This document shows positions 18,628 through 29,198 of a stretch of 64,000 nt of DNA, piece after piece. The stretch spans positions 1 to 64,000 of the forward strand of contig NZ_VDFV01000010.1 in NCBI RefSeq assembly GCF_006152145.1. Reading direction: 5' to 3'. Numbering within the stretch: position 1 is the first letter of the stretch; each line of letters starts with the position of its first letter. A model generated the notes under the pieces. It saw only the letters and a list, made by a program, of their open reading frames with translations, searched no databases and was not told the DNA's origin. The DNA is from Rubellimicrobium roseum. GTDB taxonomy: Bacteria; Pseudomonadota; Alphaproteobacteria; Rhodobacterales; Rhodobacteraceae. The position numbers and the translations under genes are program-made.

Positions 18628-18825
18628 GGCTTCGCCCAGGGCCGGCTCGGCGGGCCGTGCGTCGCGGTCGTTCTTGATCTCGGGATGAAGGACCCAGGCC
18701 GGGGTCCTCTTGGCATCTAGGTCGAGCAGGTCGGTCGTCCCGTCAATGAGGAGGAGGAAGATTGCGCGACGAGCCGCGCGGTCCTCTCATGTAGGTCGCC
18801 GGGCCGTCTGGGCGAAGGGGTGCGC

Positions 18826-19059
18826 TCAATCGTCCCCATCATAAAGGTTAATCGGCTGCGCCGGCATGATGGTCGAGATCGCGCTCTTGTAGACGAGCTG
18901 CGACTGTCCATCCCGGCGCAGCAGCACGCAGAACGAATCGAACCATGTGATGACGCCCTGCAGCTTCACCCCGTTGATGAGGAAGATGGTCACGGGAACC
19001 TTGGTCTTCCGGACGTGATTGAGGAACGCGTCCTGAAGATTCTGCTTGCTGTCGGCCAT
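18826..19059 (-). CDS. hfq: RNA chaperone Hfq
   Basis: A 77-aa Sm-like hexameric protein that pairs small RNAs with mRNAs. The Sm1 motif ([25 protein letters not shown]) and Sm2 motif ([12 protein letters not shown]) are intact. MADSKQNLQ at 19059 has GGGAG seven bases upstream, so the longer in-frame ORF reaching back to 19263 is not used. hflX follows on the same strand, the usual hfq-hflX arrangement. The 200 bp between ntrX and hfq could hold a separate hfq promoter. Confidence 0.97.
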   Translation of the reverse strand: MADSKQNLQDAFLNHVRKTKVPVTIFLINGVKLQGVITWFDSFCVLLRRDGQSQLVYKSAISTIMPAQPINLYDGDD

Positions 19060-19259
19060 TCCGGCTCCCGTCTTGTTCTTGCGGCCCGGCGTCTGCGGCG
19101 GGCCGTCCCCTTCAACATCACTATGTCGTGCCGCCGGGGGGGATTCCAAGCCGGCGGATGGCAATGAGGTCACAACTGTGGCGGGTTTGCCCGAGGGCGC
19201 CGCCTGTCGCGGCGCCAGGCCCAGCACGCGCCGCGGCGGCGGGGCTTTGTCGTCGTTCA

Positions 19260-20657
19260 TCATCCTTCCTCCGCATAGACGAGCCGCGGCGTCGTCTTCA
19301 GCCCGGTCACGACCCCGAGAGACTTCAACTTACGATGAAGCGCGGAACGTTCCATCCCCACGAATGCTGCAGTGCGAGAAATGTTGCCGCCGAAGCGATT
19401 GATCTGCGTCAGAAGGTACTCCTTCTCGAAGAGCTCGCGCGCCTCTCGCAGCGGCAGCGTCGCAAGGCCACCCGACAGGACCACGCGGCCTTCCTCGGAC
19501 GGGCCTTCCTCCATCGAGGGCAGTTCCTTGGCGCTGATGTCGCCGCCGGCTTCGCCCAGGATCAGCACCCGCTCGATCACGTTGCGGAGCTGGCGCACGT
19601 TCCCCGGCCAGAGCATCGTCTGGAGGAGCGCCCGCGCGTCCTCGCCCAGGCGGCGTAGCGGCAGGCCCTGGGTCCGGTTCAGGACCCCGAGAAAGTGCTC
19701 GGCCAGGAGAGGGATGTCCTCGCGCCGCTCCTCCAGCGAAGGAACATGGATCGGCACGACGTTGAGACGGTGGAACAGCTCCTGCCGGAAGCTGCCGCCT
19801 GCAATGGCGGCCAGGAGGTCGCGATTCGTGGACGAGATCACCCGCAGATCGACCTGCACCTTGTCGCTGCCGCCCACGCGGGTGAACTGCTGGTCCACCA
19901 GGACCCGCAGGATCTTGGACTGCGTACCGAGGGGCATGTCGGCCACCTCGTCGAAATAGATGATCCCGCCATGGGCCTGCTCCATCAGGCCTTTCTCGAC
20001 GCCCTTGCCCGGCATCTCGCGGCCGAAGAGCACCTCCTCGAAGCGCTCGGGCTCGATCGAGGCCGAGGAGACCACGACGAAGGGCCCGCTGGCACGGTTG
20101 GAATGGGCGTGGATGTAGCGCGCGGCCGACTCCTTGCCCGAGCCGGGCTCGCCCGTCAGCATCACCCGCCCATTCGACTTGGTCACCTTGTCGAGCTGCG
20201 AGCGGAGCTGCCGGAAGGAGGCCGACTCGCCCAGCATCTCCGTCTTCTGGTTGTCGCCGCGCTTGAGCGCCAGGTTCTCGCGCCGCAGCCGCGAGGTCTC
20301 CATCGCGCGGCGGATCACCACGAGGAGCTGCTCGATGTTGAAGGGCTTCTCGATGAAGTCGTAGGCGCCCTGCTTGATGGCCGCGACGGCGATCTCGATG
20401 TTGCCATGGCCCGAGATGATGATGATCGGGATCTCGGGATGCTCGCGCTTGACCTGCTTGAGGATGTCGATCCCGTCCATCCGGCTGTCCTTGAGCCAGA
20501 TGTCGAGGATCATGAGCGCGGGCACCTCCCTGGCGATCTCGGCCATGCACTGGTCCGAGGAACCCGCCAAGCGCGTCGTGTAGCCCTCGTCCTTCAGGAT
20601 GTCCGAGATCAGCTCGCGGATGTCACGCTCGTCGTCGGTGATCAGGATGTCGCCCAT
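19260..20657 (-). CDS. ntrX: Response regulator NtrX (GAFTGA-less AAA+ activator)
   Basis: A 465-aa regulator paired with NtrY, linked in alphaproteobacteria to nitrogen, redox and envelope control. It has a receiver domain (phospho-acceptor D52 in LDIWL), AAA+ domain (Walker A GEPGSGKE, Walker [12 protein letters not shown]) and Fis-type helix-turn-helix ([23 protein letters not shown]). The loop that normally carries GAFTGA reads [18 protein letters not shown], so contact with sigma-54 is unlikely in the standard way. It starts 31 bp after ntrY. Confidence 0.95.
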   Translation of the reverse strand: MGDILITDDERDIRELISDILKDEGYTTRLAGSSDQCMAEIAREVPALMILDIWLKDSRMDGIDILKQVKREHPEIPIIIISGHGNIEIAVAAIKQGAYDFIEKPFNIEQLLVVIRRAMETSRLRRENLALKRGDNQKTEMLGESASFRQLRSQLDKVTKSNGRVMLTGEPGSGKESAARYIHAHSNRASGPFVVVSSASIEPERFEEVLFGREMPGKGVEKGLMEQAHGGIIYFDEVADMPLGTQSKILRVLVDQQFTRVGGSDKVQVDLRVISSTNRDLLAAIAGGSFRQELFHRLNVVPIHVPSLEERREDIPLLAEHFLGVLNRTQGLPLRRLGEDARALLQTMLWPGNVRQLRNVIERVLILGEAGGDISAKELPSMEEGPSEEGRVVLSGGLATLPLREARELFEKEYLLTQINRFGGNISRTAAFVGMERSALHRKLKSLGVVTGLKTTPRLVYAEEG

Positions 20658-20688
20658 CTCTTGTAACCGCCCTTCTGCTTGCCTGTGA

Positions 20689-22926
20689 TTATGCTGCTGC
20701 TTCGATCGTCTGCCGCGCCTTGACTGTCAGGCGGATGACGGCGCGTGCCCCCCGCCCTTCGGCATCCTCGAGCGCCAGCGTGCCGCCGTGCTCCTCGATG
20801 ATCTTCTTCACGATGGGAAGGCCCAGCCCCGTCCCCGACTTCCGGGTCGTCACGTAAGGCTCGAAGAGCCGGGCCCGGTCCTCGGGCAGGCCGATGCCGT
20901 TGTCCTCGATGGTGATGCGCGCCTCTCGCCCCTCGACGGTCAGCGCCACCCGGATGCGCGGCTCGAAGCCCGCCTCGACGCCCTGCTCCTGCCGGGTCTC
21001 GATGGCCTCGCCCGCGTTCTTGATGAGGTTCGTCAGCGCCTGCGCGATCATGGTCGGGTCCACCTCGGCCGGCACCGGACCCTCGGGGAAGTCCCGCTCG
21101 AAGCGCACGCCGGGCTGCCCGGCTTCCTGCAGCGTCACCGCATCGCGCACCAGCGTGGCGAGGTCGCTGTCGCGGCGGTCGGGCTCGGGCATCCGCGCGA
21201 ATTTCGAGAACTCGTCCACGATCCGCCGCAAGTCCTCGGTCTGGCGCACGATCACGTCCGTCATCTGGTCAAGATCCGCGGCGTCGTCCCCGAGCTTGCG
21301 ACTGAACTTCCTCTTGATCCTTTCGGCCGAGAGACGGATGGGCGTGAGCGGGTTCTTGATCTCGTGGGCGATGCGCCGCGCCACGTCGCCCCAAGCCGCC
21401 ATGCGCTGTGCCGAGACGAGGTCGGTCACGTCGTCGAAGGCGACCACGTAGCCTTCGAGCGAGCCGTCGTCCGCGCGCCGGGGCGACATCCGCACCAGGA
21501 GCATCTCCTGCTTGCCGCCGCGCACCAGCGCGACCTGCTCCTGCGCCGTCGCCCGGCCCTCGTGAACCAGGGTATCGAAGAGCGGCGCGAACTCGGGCAC
21601 GGCCACTCCCAGCGGCACCGCCTCGCTCACGCCCCCTTCCAGAAGCCGCAGCGCCGAACGATTGGCGAAGGTGACGCGCCCCTCGGGGTCCAGCCCCACC
21701 ACACCCGAGGTGACGGAGGACAGCACCGAGTCGAAGAGCCGCCGCCGCCGCTCGATCTGCTCGGTCGTGTCTAGCAGCCTCTCGCGCTGCGCCTTGAGCC
21801 GGCTCGTCATCTGGTTGAAGTGCCGGCCCAGCGCCGCGATCTCGTCGTCGCCGTCCTCCTCGATCACCCGCACGTCGAGATCGCCGGCCCCCACCCGCTC
21901 GGACGCCCCCAGGAGTCGGCCCACCGGCTTCGACAGACCCTCGGCGAACGACAGGCCCAGCCAGACGGCCGCGAGGATCAGGATCAGCGCGAAGCCCAGG
22001 TACAGCAGCCCGAACTCGAACAGCAGCCGCCCCTTGTCGGCGTCGAGCTGGCGGTAAAGGTTCACCGTCTCCTGGGTCTCGTCCAGCAGGGCCAGGATCT
22101 CGCCGTCGACGGCGCGGGTCACGTAGAGGTAGCGGTCGAGGAAGGACGGCATGGGCAGCAGCGCCCGGAACTCGTCGTTGGTCCAGTCCTCGGTGATGCG
22201 GACGCCCTCGGCCTCGGCAAGGCGGAAATCCTCGTCGGTGGGCATCTCGTAGTCGAACTCGTAGCTCCTCGCGCCACGGGCCCGGATCTTGCCGGTGCCG
22301 TCGAGGACGAAGGCCTCCGTCAGCCCGCGCTCGATCTGCCCCTGCAGGCGACCAAGGATCTGCCGCAGCTCGCCGTCCGACAACGCGAGATTGGACTGCT
22401 TCTCACGGTCGAGAACCTGCGCCAGCGCGCGCGCGTCGCGCTCCAGCTCCTCGCGGTGCTCCTGCTCATAGGCCTGAGCCGCTTCCATCGAGTTGGAGAC
22501 CACGTCGCGCACCCGGTCCGAGAACCAGCCTTCCAGGCCCACGTTGATCGTCAGGACCGAGAAGACGGCGACCAGCACCGTCGGGATCAGCGCCAGAAGC
22601 CCGAAGACCCCCACGAGCCGCAGGTGGAGCCGCGACCCCGCCGAGCGGGCGCGCCGCGCGGCGACCATGCGCCCCACCTCGCGGAAGACGAGCGTCGCCA
22701 CCGCGAGGACATAGACGAGATCCGCCAGCAGCACGAAGCGAAGCGCGAGCGAGGACACGCCCCGGTCCAGCGGACCCAGCACGACATAGGTCAGACCCGC
22801 GAGCACGGGACCCAGCACCACGAGGCCAAGCTTGGCCGTGGCCCTCACCCGCCGCTGGCGTCCCCAGCGCCCGAACTGCGCGAGTCGTCTGCCGGCCAAC
22901 CTCCGCTGCACGCCCCATCGCCTCAT
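20689..22926 (-). CDS. ntrY: Sensor histidine kinase NtrY
   Basis: The membrane kinase partner of NtrX, 745 aa. N-terminal hydrophobic segments (LGLVVLGPVLAGLTYVV, FVLLADLVYVLAVATLVF, VGVFGLLALIPTVLVAVFSV) and a later one (LGFALILILAAVWLGLSF) flank a sensor loop. HAMP, PAS, HisKA (H521 in [11 protein letters not shown]) and HATPase (NLIKNAGEAI, EDNGIGLPE, GTGLGLPIVKKI) follow. The three-helix N-terminal bundle plus periplasmic loop is standard for NtrY. It is separated from ntrC by 77 bp, which leaves room for its own promoter. Confidence 0.95.
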   Translation of the reverse strand: MRRWGVQRRLAGRRLAQFGRWGRQRRVRATAKLGLVVLGPVLAGLTYVVLGPLDRGVSSLALRFVLLADLVYVLAVATLVFREVGRMVAARRARSAGSRLHLRLVGVFGLLALIPTVLVAVFSVLTINVGLEGWFSDRVRDVVSNSMEAAQAYEQEHREELERDARALAQVLDREKQSNLALSDGELRQILGRLQGQIERGLTEAFVLDGTGKIRARGARSYEFDYEMPTDEDFRLAEAEGVRITEDWTNDEFRALLPMPSFLDRYLYVTRAVDGEILALLDETQETVNLYRQLDADKGRLLFEFGLLYLGFALILILAAVWLGLSFAEGLSKPVGRLLGASERVGAGDLDVRVIEEDGDDEIAALGRHFNQMTSRLKAQRERLLDTTEQIERRRRLFDSVLSSVTSGVVGLDPEGRVTFANRSALRLLEGGVSEAVPLGVAVPEFAPLFDTLVHEGRATAQEQVALVRGGKQEMLLVRMSPRRADDGSLEGYVVAFDDVTDLVSAQRMAAWGDVARRIAHEIKNPLTPIRLSAERIKRKFSRKLGDDAADLDQMTDVIVRQTEDLRRIVDEFSKFARMPEPDRRDSDLATLVRDAVTLQEAGQPGVRFERDFPEGPVPAEVDPTMIAQALTNLIKNAGEAIETRQEQGVEAGFEPRIRVALTVEGREARITIEDNGIGLPEDRARLFEPYVTTRKSGTGLGLPIVKKIIEEHGGTLALEDAEGRGARAVIRLTVKARQTIEAAA

Positions 22927-23003
22927 GAGGGGGGTTCCGAGAACCCCCTGCCGCCCTCGCCACGGTCCCCGGCTTGCACCGGGGCCACGGTTCTGTGGCG
23001 GTT

Positions 23004-24380
23004 TTACATCAACTTCCTGCGACGTGTCACGCGGATATCGAGGTCGGTGATCTTTTTGCGAAGCGTATTGCGATTGATGCCGAGCAGGTCGGCGCAGCGG
23101 GCCTGATTCCCGGCCGTCGCGTCCAGCGCGATCTCGATCAGCGGGATCTCAACTTCGCGCAGTATCCTGTCGTAAAGGCCGGCCGGCGGCAGCATGCCCC
23201 CGTGCAGGTCGAAGTAGCGACGGAGGTGCTTGGCGACGGCCCCCATCAGGGGCTCTCCTCCGTCACCGCCGCGCAACGGTTCCATGGCGGGTTGGTGCCC
23301 CAGCACCGCCTCCACCTCGGCCTTGGCAACCTCCTCCTCGCCGGAGGTGACCACCAGGCGGCGGATGACGTTCTCGAGCTGGCGCACGTTGCCGGGCCAG
23401 GAATAGGTCCGCACGAGGTCGAGCGCGCCCGAAGACAGCCGCCGCGGCGGCGAGCCCTCCTTCTCGGCCCGACCTAGGAAGTGCTCGGCCAGCAGCGGGA
23501 TGTCGTCCACCCGCTCGCGCAAGGCGGGCACGCTGATGGTCACGCCGCTCAGGCGGTAGAAGAGGTCCTCGCGGAAGCGGCCTGATTCCATTCGGACATT
23601 CAGATCCGCGCGCGAGGTGGCCATGATGCGCGGCGCGCCCTCGCCAAAGCTGTCGAGCATGCGCACGACGCGGGCCTGCGCCTCCTCGGGCAGGTCGCCC
23701 ACCTCGTCAAAGAGGATCGAGCCGCCCCGCGCGCGCGCAACCACCTGCGACGGCCCCTCCACGCCCTGGAGGTCGGCGGCGGTCACGGTGACGAAGGGCA
23801 GGCTTCGCCGGTCCGAGAAGTCGTGGACGGCGCGGGCGATCAGCGACTTGCCGGTGCCGGACTCGCCCGTGACCAGGACGGGCAGAGTCGTGTTCATGAC
23901 CTTGGCCACGAGCCGGTAGAGTCCCTGCATCGCCGGCGTCCGTCCGACAAGCGGAAGGTCCTCGCCGCGCTCGCGCGCCTCGGGGACGACGGCGCGGGCG
24001 GCGACCTGCGCGCGGCGCTTCACGTCCAGCGCGCGGGCCGCACGCTTCATCAGGTCCGGCAGGTCGAAGGGCTTGGGCAAGTAGTCGTAGGCCGAGGCCT
24101 CGGCCGCCTGGATTGCCGTCATGATCGTGTTCTGCGCCGAGATCACGATGACCGGCAGCCCCGGTCGCGTCGCGCCGATCCGGGGGATCTGCTCGATCCC
24201 ATTGCCGTCGGGCATGATGACGTCCGAGATCACGAGGTCGCCCTTGCCCTCCTCGACCCAACGCATGAGCGTCACCAGAGAGGAGGTCGCGTGCACCTTG
24301 CACCCCGCCCGGGTGAGCGCCTGCGTCAGCACGGTGCGGATGGTTCGGTCGTCGTCGGCGACAAGGACGGTGCCGTCCAT
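23004..24380 (-). CDS. ntrC: Nitrogen regulator NtrC (lacking GAFTGA)
   Basis: Activates nitrogen-scavenging genes when phosphorylated by NtrB. In 458 aa it has a receiver domain with D53 ([10 protein letters not shown]), AAA+ domain (Walker A GESGTGKS at 172-179, Walker [11 protein letters not shown]) and a C-terminal Fis-type HTH ([21 protein letters not shown]). The stretch between the Walker motifs is shortened ([17 protein letters not shown]) and has no GAFTGA. This is the hallmark of Rhodobacter capsulatus NtrC, which works with sigma-70 RNA polymerase. It begins immediately after the ntrB stop. Confidence 0.97.
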   Translation of the reverse strand: MDGTVLVADDDRTIRTVLTQALTRAGCKVHATSSLVTLMRWVEEGKGDLVISDVIMPDGNGIEQIPRIGATRPGLPVIVISAQNTIMTAIQAAEASAYDYLPKPFDLPDLMKRAARALDVKRRAQVAARAVVPEARERGEDLPLVGRTPAMQGLYRLVAKVMNTTLPVLVTGESGTGKSLIARAVHDFSDRRSLPFVTVTAADLQGVEGPSQVVARARGGSILFDEVGDLPEEAQARVVRMLDSFGEGAPRIMATSRADLNVRMESGRFREDLFYRLSGVTISVPALRERVDDIPLLAEHFLGRAEKEGSPPRRLSSGALDLVRTYSWPGNVRQLENVIRRLVVTSGEEEVAKAEVEAVLGHQPAMEPLRGGDGGEPLMGAVAKHLRRYFDLHGGMLPPAGLYDRILREVEIPLIEIALDATAGNQARCADLLGINRNTLRKKITDLDIRVTRRRKLM

Positions 24381-25466
24381 TCAACGTTCTCCTTCAGGGG
24401 GTTCGGGGGCGTCCTTGGGGGCCATGGGCAGCGACACGCGAAAGACGGTCCGCCCGGGGACCGACTCGACCGAGATCCAGCCCCCCATCTCCGACAGGAG
24501 CTTGGAAACCAGCGCGAGGCCCAGGCCCGTGCCGTTCTCGCGACCCGAGACGAAGGGCTCGAAGATGTCGGCGGCCATGTCGGGCGGAATGCCGGGGCCG
24601 TCGTCGATGACCTCGACCTGGAGCGGAAGCCGCGCCTGGGTGCCGTCCTTGCGCCGCACCCGGAGCGACGGCTCGTAGAAGGTGTGCAGGCGGATGGTGC
24701 CGCCCTCGCCCCCGGCCTCCGAGGCGTTCTTGATGAGGTTGAGGAATACCTGCGTGAGCTGGTCCGCATCCGACATCGTGCGTGGCAGCGAAGGGTCGTA
24801 GTCCTCGACGAAGCGCATGTGTGCGCCCCAGCCCACCGCCGCCGACTGCCGCGCGCGGTCCAAGATGTCGTGCACGTTCACCGCCTGAAGTCGCGGCGGC
24901 CTCAGGTTCCCGAACTGCTCCACCTGCTCCAGGAGCTTCACGATCCGCCGCGACTCCTCGACGATAAGATCGGTCAGCTCCAGATCGGCCCCCGTCAGCC
25001 CCATGGACAGGAGTTGCGCCGCCCCCGTGATCCCCGCCAGGGGGTTCTTGATCTCGTGCGCCAGCATCTCGGCCATGCCGATGGCGGACTTGGCGGCCTT
25101 CTGGCTCCCGGCGTTCTGCGTCATGCGCGAGGCGATCTCGCGCGGAGAGATCAGCATCAGCATCCGACCGTCGCTGCGCAGGAGCGGCGCGAAGTGGATG
25201 TTGCACTGCACCGGCGGACGCTCTCCCGAACCCACGTCCACGTCATTGACGAAAAGCGAGGAGCGCTGCGCCCTTGCGCGGCGGAATGCATCCTCGAGGG
25301 GCGCGTCGATCATGACCTTGTCGAAGACCGGCGCCCCGCGCAGGGACTTGGCCGACAGGTTCAGGAACTGCTCGGCCGCCGGGTTGGGTTCGATGATCAT
25401 GTCGTCGGAGGTCAGGAGCAACGCCGGGATCGGCAGCGAGGCCCAGAGCGAGTCGTTGCCGATCAT
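24381..25466 (-). CDS. ntrB: Nitrogen regulation histidine kinase NtrB
   Basis: A cytosolic two-component kinase/phosphatase, 361 aa, controlled by the PII protein. It has an N-terminal PAS domain (residues about 8-110), HisKA with H137 ([20 protein letters not shown]) and HATPase ([34 protein letters not shown]). It shares an ATGA overlap with dusB upstream and is directly followed by ntrC, so the three are translated together. Confidence 0.97.
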   Translation of the reverse strand: MIGNDSLWASLPIPALLLTSDDMIIEPNPAAEQFLNLSAKSLRGAPVFDKVMIDAPLEDAFRRARAQRSSLFVNDVDVGSGERPPVQCNIHFAPLLRSDGRMLMLISPREIASRMTQNAGSQKAAKSAIGMAEMLAHEIKNPLAGITGAAQLLSMGLTGADLELTDLIVEESRRIVKLLEQVEQFGNLRPPRLQAVNVHDILDRARQSAAVGWGAHMRFVEDYDPSLPRTMSDADQLTQVFLNLIKNASEAGGEGGTIRLHTFYEPSLRVRRKDGTQARLPLQVEVIDDGPGIPPDMAADIFEPFVSGRENGTGLGLALVSKLLSEMGGWISVESVPGRTVFRVSLPMAPKDAPEPPEGER

Positions 25467-26488
25467 GCCGCGCGCGCCTCCGAATGCACGGGGATCAGCG
25501 CTTCGGGCAGGAGCCGCAGCACCATGGCGGGTTCAGGGGCCGTCAGCACGCGCGCGCGCAGGTCCGCAGGGGTCCCGGCCGTGTCCATGTACCAGCCCAG
25601 GTGCTTGCGGGCGACCCTGAGGCCCAAGGTGGTACCATAGAACGCGAGCATCGCCTCGTAATGTCCTGCCACCATGTCGAAAAGCGCGCCGCCGCTAGGG
25701 GCGTCGGGCGCGGGTCTCCCCATCAGGCCCGCAGCTACCTGCGCGGGTTGCCAGGGCCTGCCCTGCGCGCCGCGCCCAATCATCACCCCATCCGCGCCCG
25801 ACAGGCGCAGAGCCTCGCGCGCGGTAGGAAGGTCCACGATGTCGCCATTGGCGATCACCGGGATCGTGACGGCCTCCCGGATCGCCCGGATGGCGGCCCA
25901 GTCGGCGCGGCCCTTGTAGAACTGGCAGCGGGTGCGGCCATGGATCGTCACCATGCGCACGCCGGCCTCCTCGGCCCGCCTGGCCACGTAAGGCGCGTTG
26001 AGGCAGGTCTCGTCCCAGCCCAGCCGCGTCTTGAGCGTCACGGGCACGCTCACCGCGCCCACCACCGCCTCGATCAGGCGCAGCGCGTGGTTGGGCTCGC
26101 GCAGCAGCGCCGAGCCGGACCAGCCGTTCGTCACCTTCTTCGCGGGGCAGCCCATGTTGATGTCGATGATCTTGGCGCCATTGGCCTCGACCATCCGCGC
26201 CGCCTCGGCCATCCAGTGCGGATCGCGTCCGGCCAGCTGCACGGCGGTGTTGGCCTCCCCGAACCCCAGTTCGGCCTTCTCGCGCACGCCGGGCTTGGCC
26301 TGCACCATCTCCTGGCTCGCCACCATCTCGGACACGACCCAGCCTGCGCCGAAGCGGGCCACCAGCGCCCGGAACGGCAGGTCGGTGATGCCCGCCAGCG
26401 GCGCCAGCGCCACCGGCGGCGCCAAAACCGCGCCGCCCAGGTCGATCGCGCGCAACTCGCCCATTGTGTTTGCCGCTTCCTTCGTCAT
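25463..26488 (-). CDS. dusB: tRNA dihydrouridine synthase (DusB/NifR3)
   Basis: An FMN-dependent enzyme that reduces uridine to dihydrouridine in tRNA. The 341-aa protein shows [12 protein letters not shown], the catalytic-cysteine block [20 protein letters not shown], the [11 protein letters not shown] segment and the FMN phosphate site ([24 protein letters not shown]). In Rhodobacter the gene was named nifR3 because it opens the ntr operon, exactly as here. Translation could also begin at the second Met (26464, MGELRAIDL). Confidence 0.96.
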   Translation of the reverse strand: MTKEAANTMGELRAIDLGGAVLAPPVALAPLAGITDLPFRALVARFGAGWVVSEMVASQEMVQAKPGVREKAELGFGEANTAVQLAGRDPHWMAEAARMVEANGAKIIDINMGCPAKKVTNGWSGSALLREPNHALRLIEAVVGAVSVPVTLKTRLGWDETCLNAPYVARRAEEAGVRMVTIHGRTRCQFYKGRADWAAIRAIREAVTIPVIANGDIVDLPTAREALRLSGADGVMIGRGAQGRPWQPAQVAAGLMGRPAPDAPSGGALFDMVAGHYEAMLAFYGTTLGLRVARKHLGWYMDTAGTPADLRARVLTAPEPAMVLRLLPEALIPVHSEARAA

Positions 26489-26657
26489 ATGCCCGATTTC
26501 CGGGCGTCACCCACTGCCTAGCCGCTCGCTGCCGGTCCGACAACGCGGCAGGGGGCCGCGACGGGCCGGGATTCTCGATCTGCCCACTTTTTCAGCAGAG
26601 TGCACCCGCTCCCGAGGGGATTTGCGCCTTCCGCCCGATGCGGCTAGGTCAGCCCGC
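26489..26657. promoter_or_regulatory. Divergent promoter region dusB-ntr / ispDF
   Basis: A 169-bp space from which the whole minus-strand ntr operon and the plus-strand ispDF operon must both be transcribed. TTTTTCAGCAGAGTG near 26590 is its most AT-rich segment. No convincing -35/-10 or NtrC dyad was identified by eye. Confidence 0.35.
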
Positions 26658-27794
26658 ATGGAAACGGGCATGCGCGTGGCGGGGATCATCGTGGCGGGAG
26701 GTCGGGGCACGCGCTTCGGCGGCGCGCCCAAGCAATGGCGCGAGCTCGCCGGCCGCAGCATCGCGGCGCACGCCGTCGCGGCCCTGGCGCGGGCGGGTCT
26801 GGACCCCCTCGTCATCGTCCACCACCCCGAGGACGCCGCCGACGCGGCCCGTCTGCATCCGGGCGCGCTCCTCACGCCCGGCGGGTCGACCCGCGCCGAG
26901 AGCGTGCGCGCCGGGCTCGAACGGCTGGCCGCCGATCCGCCCGACTACGTGCTGATCCACGACGCCGCGCGCCCCTGCGCGACGCCCGATCTGGTGAGCC
27001 GTGTCGTGGCGGCCCTGTCCCACGAGGACGCGGCGGCGCCGGGCCTGCCGGTGACGGACACGCTCTGGCGCGGCCACGACCTCGTCGAGGGCACTCACCC
27101 GCGCGAAGGCCTCTGGCGCGCGCAGACTCCGCAGGGCTTCCGCTTCGGCCCGCTTTTGGCCGCGCATCGCGACCATCCGGGGGACGCCACCGACGACGTC
27201 GAGGTGGCGCGCGCCGCCGGCCTTTCGGTCGCCATCGTGCCCGGCGACGAGGACAATCTCAAAGTGACGCATCCGGCGGACCTTCTGCGCGCCGCACGGA
27301 TCCTGGAGGGCCGCATGGACGTCAGGTCAGGCAATGGGTACGATGTTCACGCCTTCGGTCCGGGCGATCACGTGATGCTTTGCGGCGTGCGCATATCGCA
27401 CGACTGCGGGGTGCTGGCCCATTCCGATGGCGACGTTGGCCTGCATGCGCTCACCGACGCCATTCTCGGTGCCCTGGCGCTGGGCGACATCGGCCAGCAC
27501 TTCCCGCCGTCGGACCCACAGTGGAAAGGCGCGGACAGCACTCTGTTCCTCCGTCATGCCGCAACCCTCGCGCGCGAGGCCGGCTACCGCGTCTCCAACG
27601 TCGACGTGACCCTCGTCTGCGAGGCGCCCAAGGTCGGCCCCCATGTTGCGGCGATGCGAAGCGTGGTCGGCGACGCCCTCGGGATCGGCCCCGACCGCGT
27701 AGGCATCAAGGCCACCACCTCCGAACGCCTGGGCTTCACCGGCCGGCGCGAGGGCCTCGCGGCGCTCGCCACCGCCACGCTGGTCTCGCCATGA
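26658..27794 (+). CDS. ispDF: Bifunctional IspD-IspF fusion enzyme
   Basis: Two steps of the MEP isoprenoid pathway in one 378-aa polypeptide. The N-terminal IspD (cytidylyltransferase) has [14 protein letters not shown] at residues 15-27 and VLIHDAARP. The C-terminal IspF (cyclodiphosphate synthase) begins at about residue 220 and carries the metal site D229-x-H231 and H263, with [12 protein letters not shown] and [14 protein letters not shown]. IspD-IspF fusion is common in alphaproteobacteria. The start could also be Met at 26670. The stop overlaps pgpA (ATGA). Confidence 0.96.
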   Translation: METGMRVAGIIVAGGRGTRFGGAPKQWRELAGRSIAAHAVAALARAGLDPLVIVHHPEDAADAARLHPGALLTPGGSTRAESVRAGLERLAADPPDYVLIHDAARPCATPDLVSRVVAALSHEDAAAPGLPVTDTLWRGHDLVEGTHPREGLWRAQTPQGFRFGPLLAAHRDHPGDATDDVEVARAAGLSVAIVPGDEDNLKVTHPADLLRAARILEGRMDVRSGNGYDVHAFGPGDHVMLCGVRISHDCGVLAHSDGDVGLHALTDAILGALALGDIGQHFPPSDPQWKGADSTLFLRHAATLAREAGYRVSNVDVTLVCEAPKVGPHVAAMRSVVGDALGIGPDRVGIKATTSERLGFTGRREGLAALATATLVSP

Positions 27795-28294
27795 GCCGCC
27801 TCGTCGCCAGTGCCCTGGGTGTGGGCTTCCTGCGCCCCGCTCCGGGCACCTGGGGCTCGCTCGCGGGCCTCGCCCTCGCCTATGCCGCGCTGCGCCTGGG
27901 TGGCCTCGGTCTGTTCCTGCTGGCCTTCGCCGCCGCCCTGGCTCTGGCCGTCTGGTCCATCGGCCGGCTGATCGCCGCCCTCGGGCCGGAAACCGGCAAG
28001 CACGACCCGAGCTGGGTCGTCATCGACGAGGTGGCGGGCCAGTGGATCGCCATCATGCCCGTGGCCTTCGGCGCCGCCTCGAACGGCGTCGCGGTGGAAC
28101 GTCTCTGGCCCGGCTGGGTCGCCGCCTTCCTGCTGTTCCGCCTCTTCGACGTCTGGAAGCCCGGCCCCATCGGCTGGGCCGACCGCCGCCCCGGCATGGC
28201 GGGCGTGATCCTCGACGACCTGATGGCCGGCCTCGCCGCCGCGCTGGGGGTCATTCTCCTCGCCGGGCTTGCGCATGGGGTGCTGATGCGATGA
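27791..28294 (+). CDS. pgpA: Phosphatidylglycerophosphatase A
   Basis: Removes phosphate from phosphatidylglycerophosphate in phosphatidylglycerol synthesis at the inner membrane. The 167-aa protein has [14 protein letters not shown] near the N-terminus, hydrophobic helices, the metal-binding [13 protein letters not shown] block and [20 protein letters not shown], all diagnostic of PgpA. It overlaps ispDF upstream and the cinA-like gene downstream by four bases each, giving a tightly coupled three-gene unit. Confidence 0.95.
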   Translation: MSRLVASALGVGFLRPAPGTWGSLAGLALAYAALRLGGLGLFLLAFAAALALAVWSIGRLIAALGPETGKHDPSWVVIDEVAGQWIAIMPVAFGAASNGVAVERLWPGWVAAFLLFRLFDVWKPGPIGWADRRPGMAGVILDDLMAGLAAALGVILLAGLAHGVLMR

Positions 28295-28764
28295 GCGCCG
28301 AGGCCCTTCTCCAGGCGGCACGGGACAGGGGCCTCCGCATCGCGGTCGCCGAAAGCTGCACGGGCGGGCTTCTCGCGGGTGCGCTCACCATGCCCGCGGG
28401 GGCCTCGACCGTCTTTGACCGGGGCTTCGTCACCTATTCCAACGCCGCCAAGGTCGACCTTTTGGGCGTGCGCATCCAGACCCTGACCGACCACGGGGCC
28501 GTCTCCGAGGAGGTTGCGCGCGAGATGGCCGAAGGCGCGCTGGCCCGCTCCGAGGCCGAGATCGCGCTGTCGATCACCGGCGTCGCAGGCCCCGGAGCCT
28601 CGGCCCGCAAGCCCGAAGGGCGCGTCTGCTTCGGCCTCGCCACCGAGGACGGCGTCACGGCCGAGACGGTCGAATTCGGCGCGTTGGGCCGCGACGCCGT
28701 ACGCGCGGCCTCGGTCGAGCACGCGTTGCGGCTCCTGCGTCAGGCGGTCGAGCGCACGCCGTAA
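28291..28764 (+). CDS. pncC: CinA-family nicotinamide-nucleotide amidohydrolase (C-terminal domain only)
   Basis: A 157-aa stand-alone CinA C-terminal domain, which deamidates NMN to nicotinic acid mononucleotide in NAD salvage. Motifs are VAESCTGGLLAGALT, the GFVTYSNAAKVDLLGV segment and SITGVAGPGASARKPEGRVCFG. The N-terminal COG1058 half of full-length CinA is absent, as in E. coli YgaD/PncC. Its 3' end overlaps the convergent COQ10-like gene by 25 bases. Confidence 0.9.
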   Translation: MSAEALLQAARDRGLRIAVAESCTGGLLAGALTMPAGASTVFDRGFVTYSNAAKVDLLGVRIQTLTDHGAVSEEVAREMAEGALARSEAEIALSITGVAGPGASARKPEGRVCFGLATEDGVTAETVEFGALGRDAVRAASVEHALRLLRQAVERTP

Positions 28765-29198
28765 AGCTGCGCCGCCCGTTTCTCGAAGGCGCGGACGATC
28801 TGCTGCATCGCCTGATAGAAGAAGACGCCCGCCGCCTTCTGCAGAAGGCGGCTCCTGAACTCGAAATCGGTATCGAAGCGCACCTCGACCCCGCCCGGCA
28901 CGTCGCGGAACCGCCAGACGCTGTCCATCTTCCTGAACGGCCCATCGATGTAGGCAGTCTCGATCCGCTTCTCCCGCGGGAAGAGCCGCACCCGGCTGCC
29001 GAAGCTTTCCCGGAACAGCTTGAACGACACCACGAGGTCCGCGAGCATCTCCGCGTGGTCGCCCAGCTCCTCGACCGAACGGATGCGCGCCGCAGCCGTC
29101 CAGGGCAGGAACTCGGGATAGCGCTCCACGTCCGCCACGAGGTCGTACATCTGCTGCGCGGTGTAGGGCAGCACGCGGGTCTCGGAGTGGGTGGTCAT
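28740..29198 (-). CDS. COQ10 / RatA-type polyketide cyclase-START protein
   Basis: A 152-aa protein of the SRPBCC (START-like) fold. It begins HSETRVLPYTAQQMYDLVADVERYPEFLPW, the family's typical opening, with FRESFGSRVRLFPREKRI and WRFRDVPGGVEVRFDTDFEF later. Mitochondrial COQ10 binds ubiquinone and aids respiration; enterobacterial RatA was reported to affect ribosome association. In an alphaproteobacterium a quinone-chaperone role is more likely. It is convergent with pncC and divergent from hpt. Confidence 0.88.
   Translation of the reverse strand: MTTHSETRVLPYTAQQMYDLVADVERYPEFLPWTAAARIRSVEELGDHAEMLADLVVSFKLFRESFGSRVRLFPREKRIETAYIDGPFRKMDSVWRFRDVPGGVEVRFDTDFEFRSRLLQKAAGVFFYQAMQQIVRAFEKRAAQLYGVRSTA

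Noticed and set aside
23823-25640. A 605-codon plus-strand frame antisense to ntrB/ntrC
   Set aside because: The minus-strand proteins have clear domains; the antisense product is His/Arg/Gly-rich.
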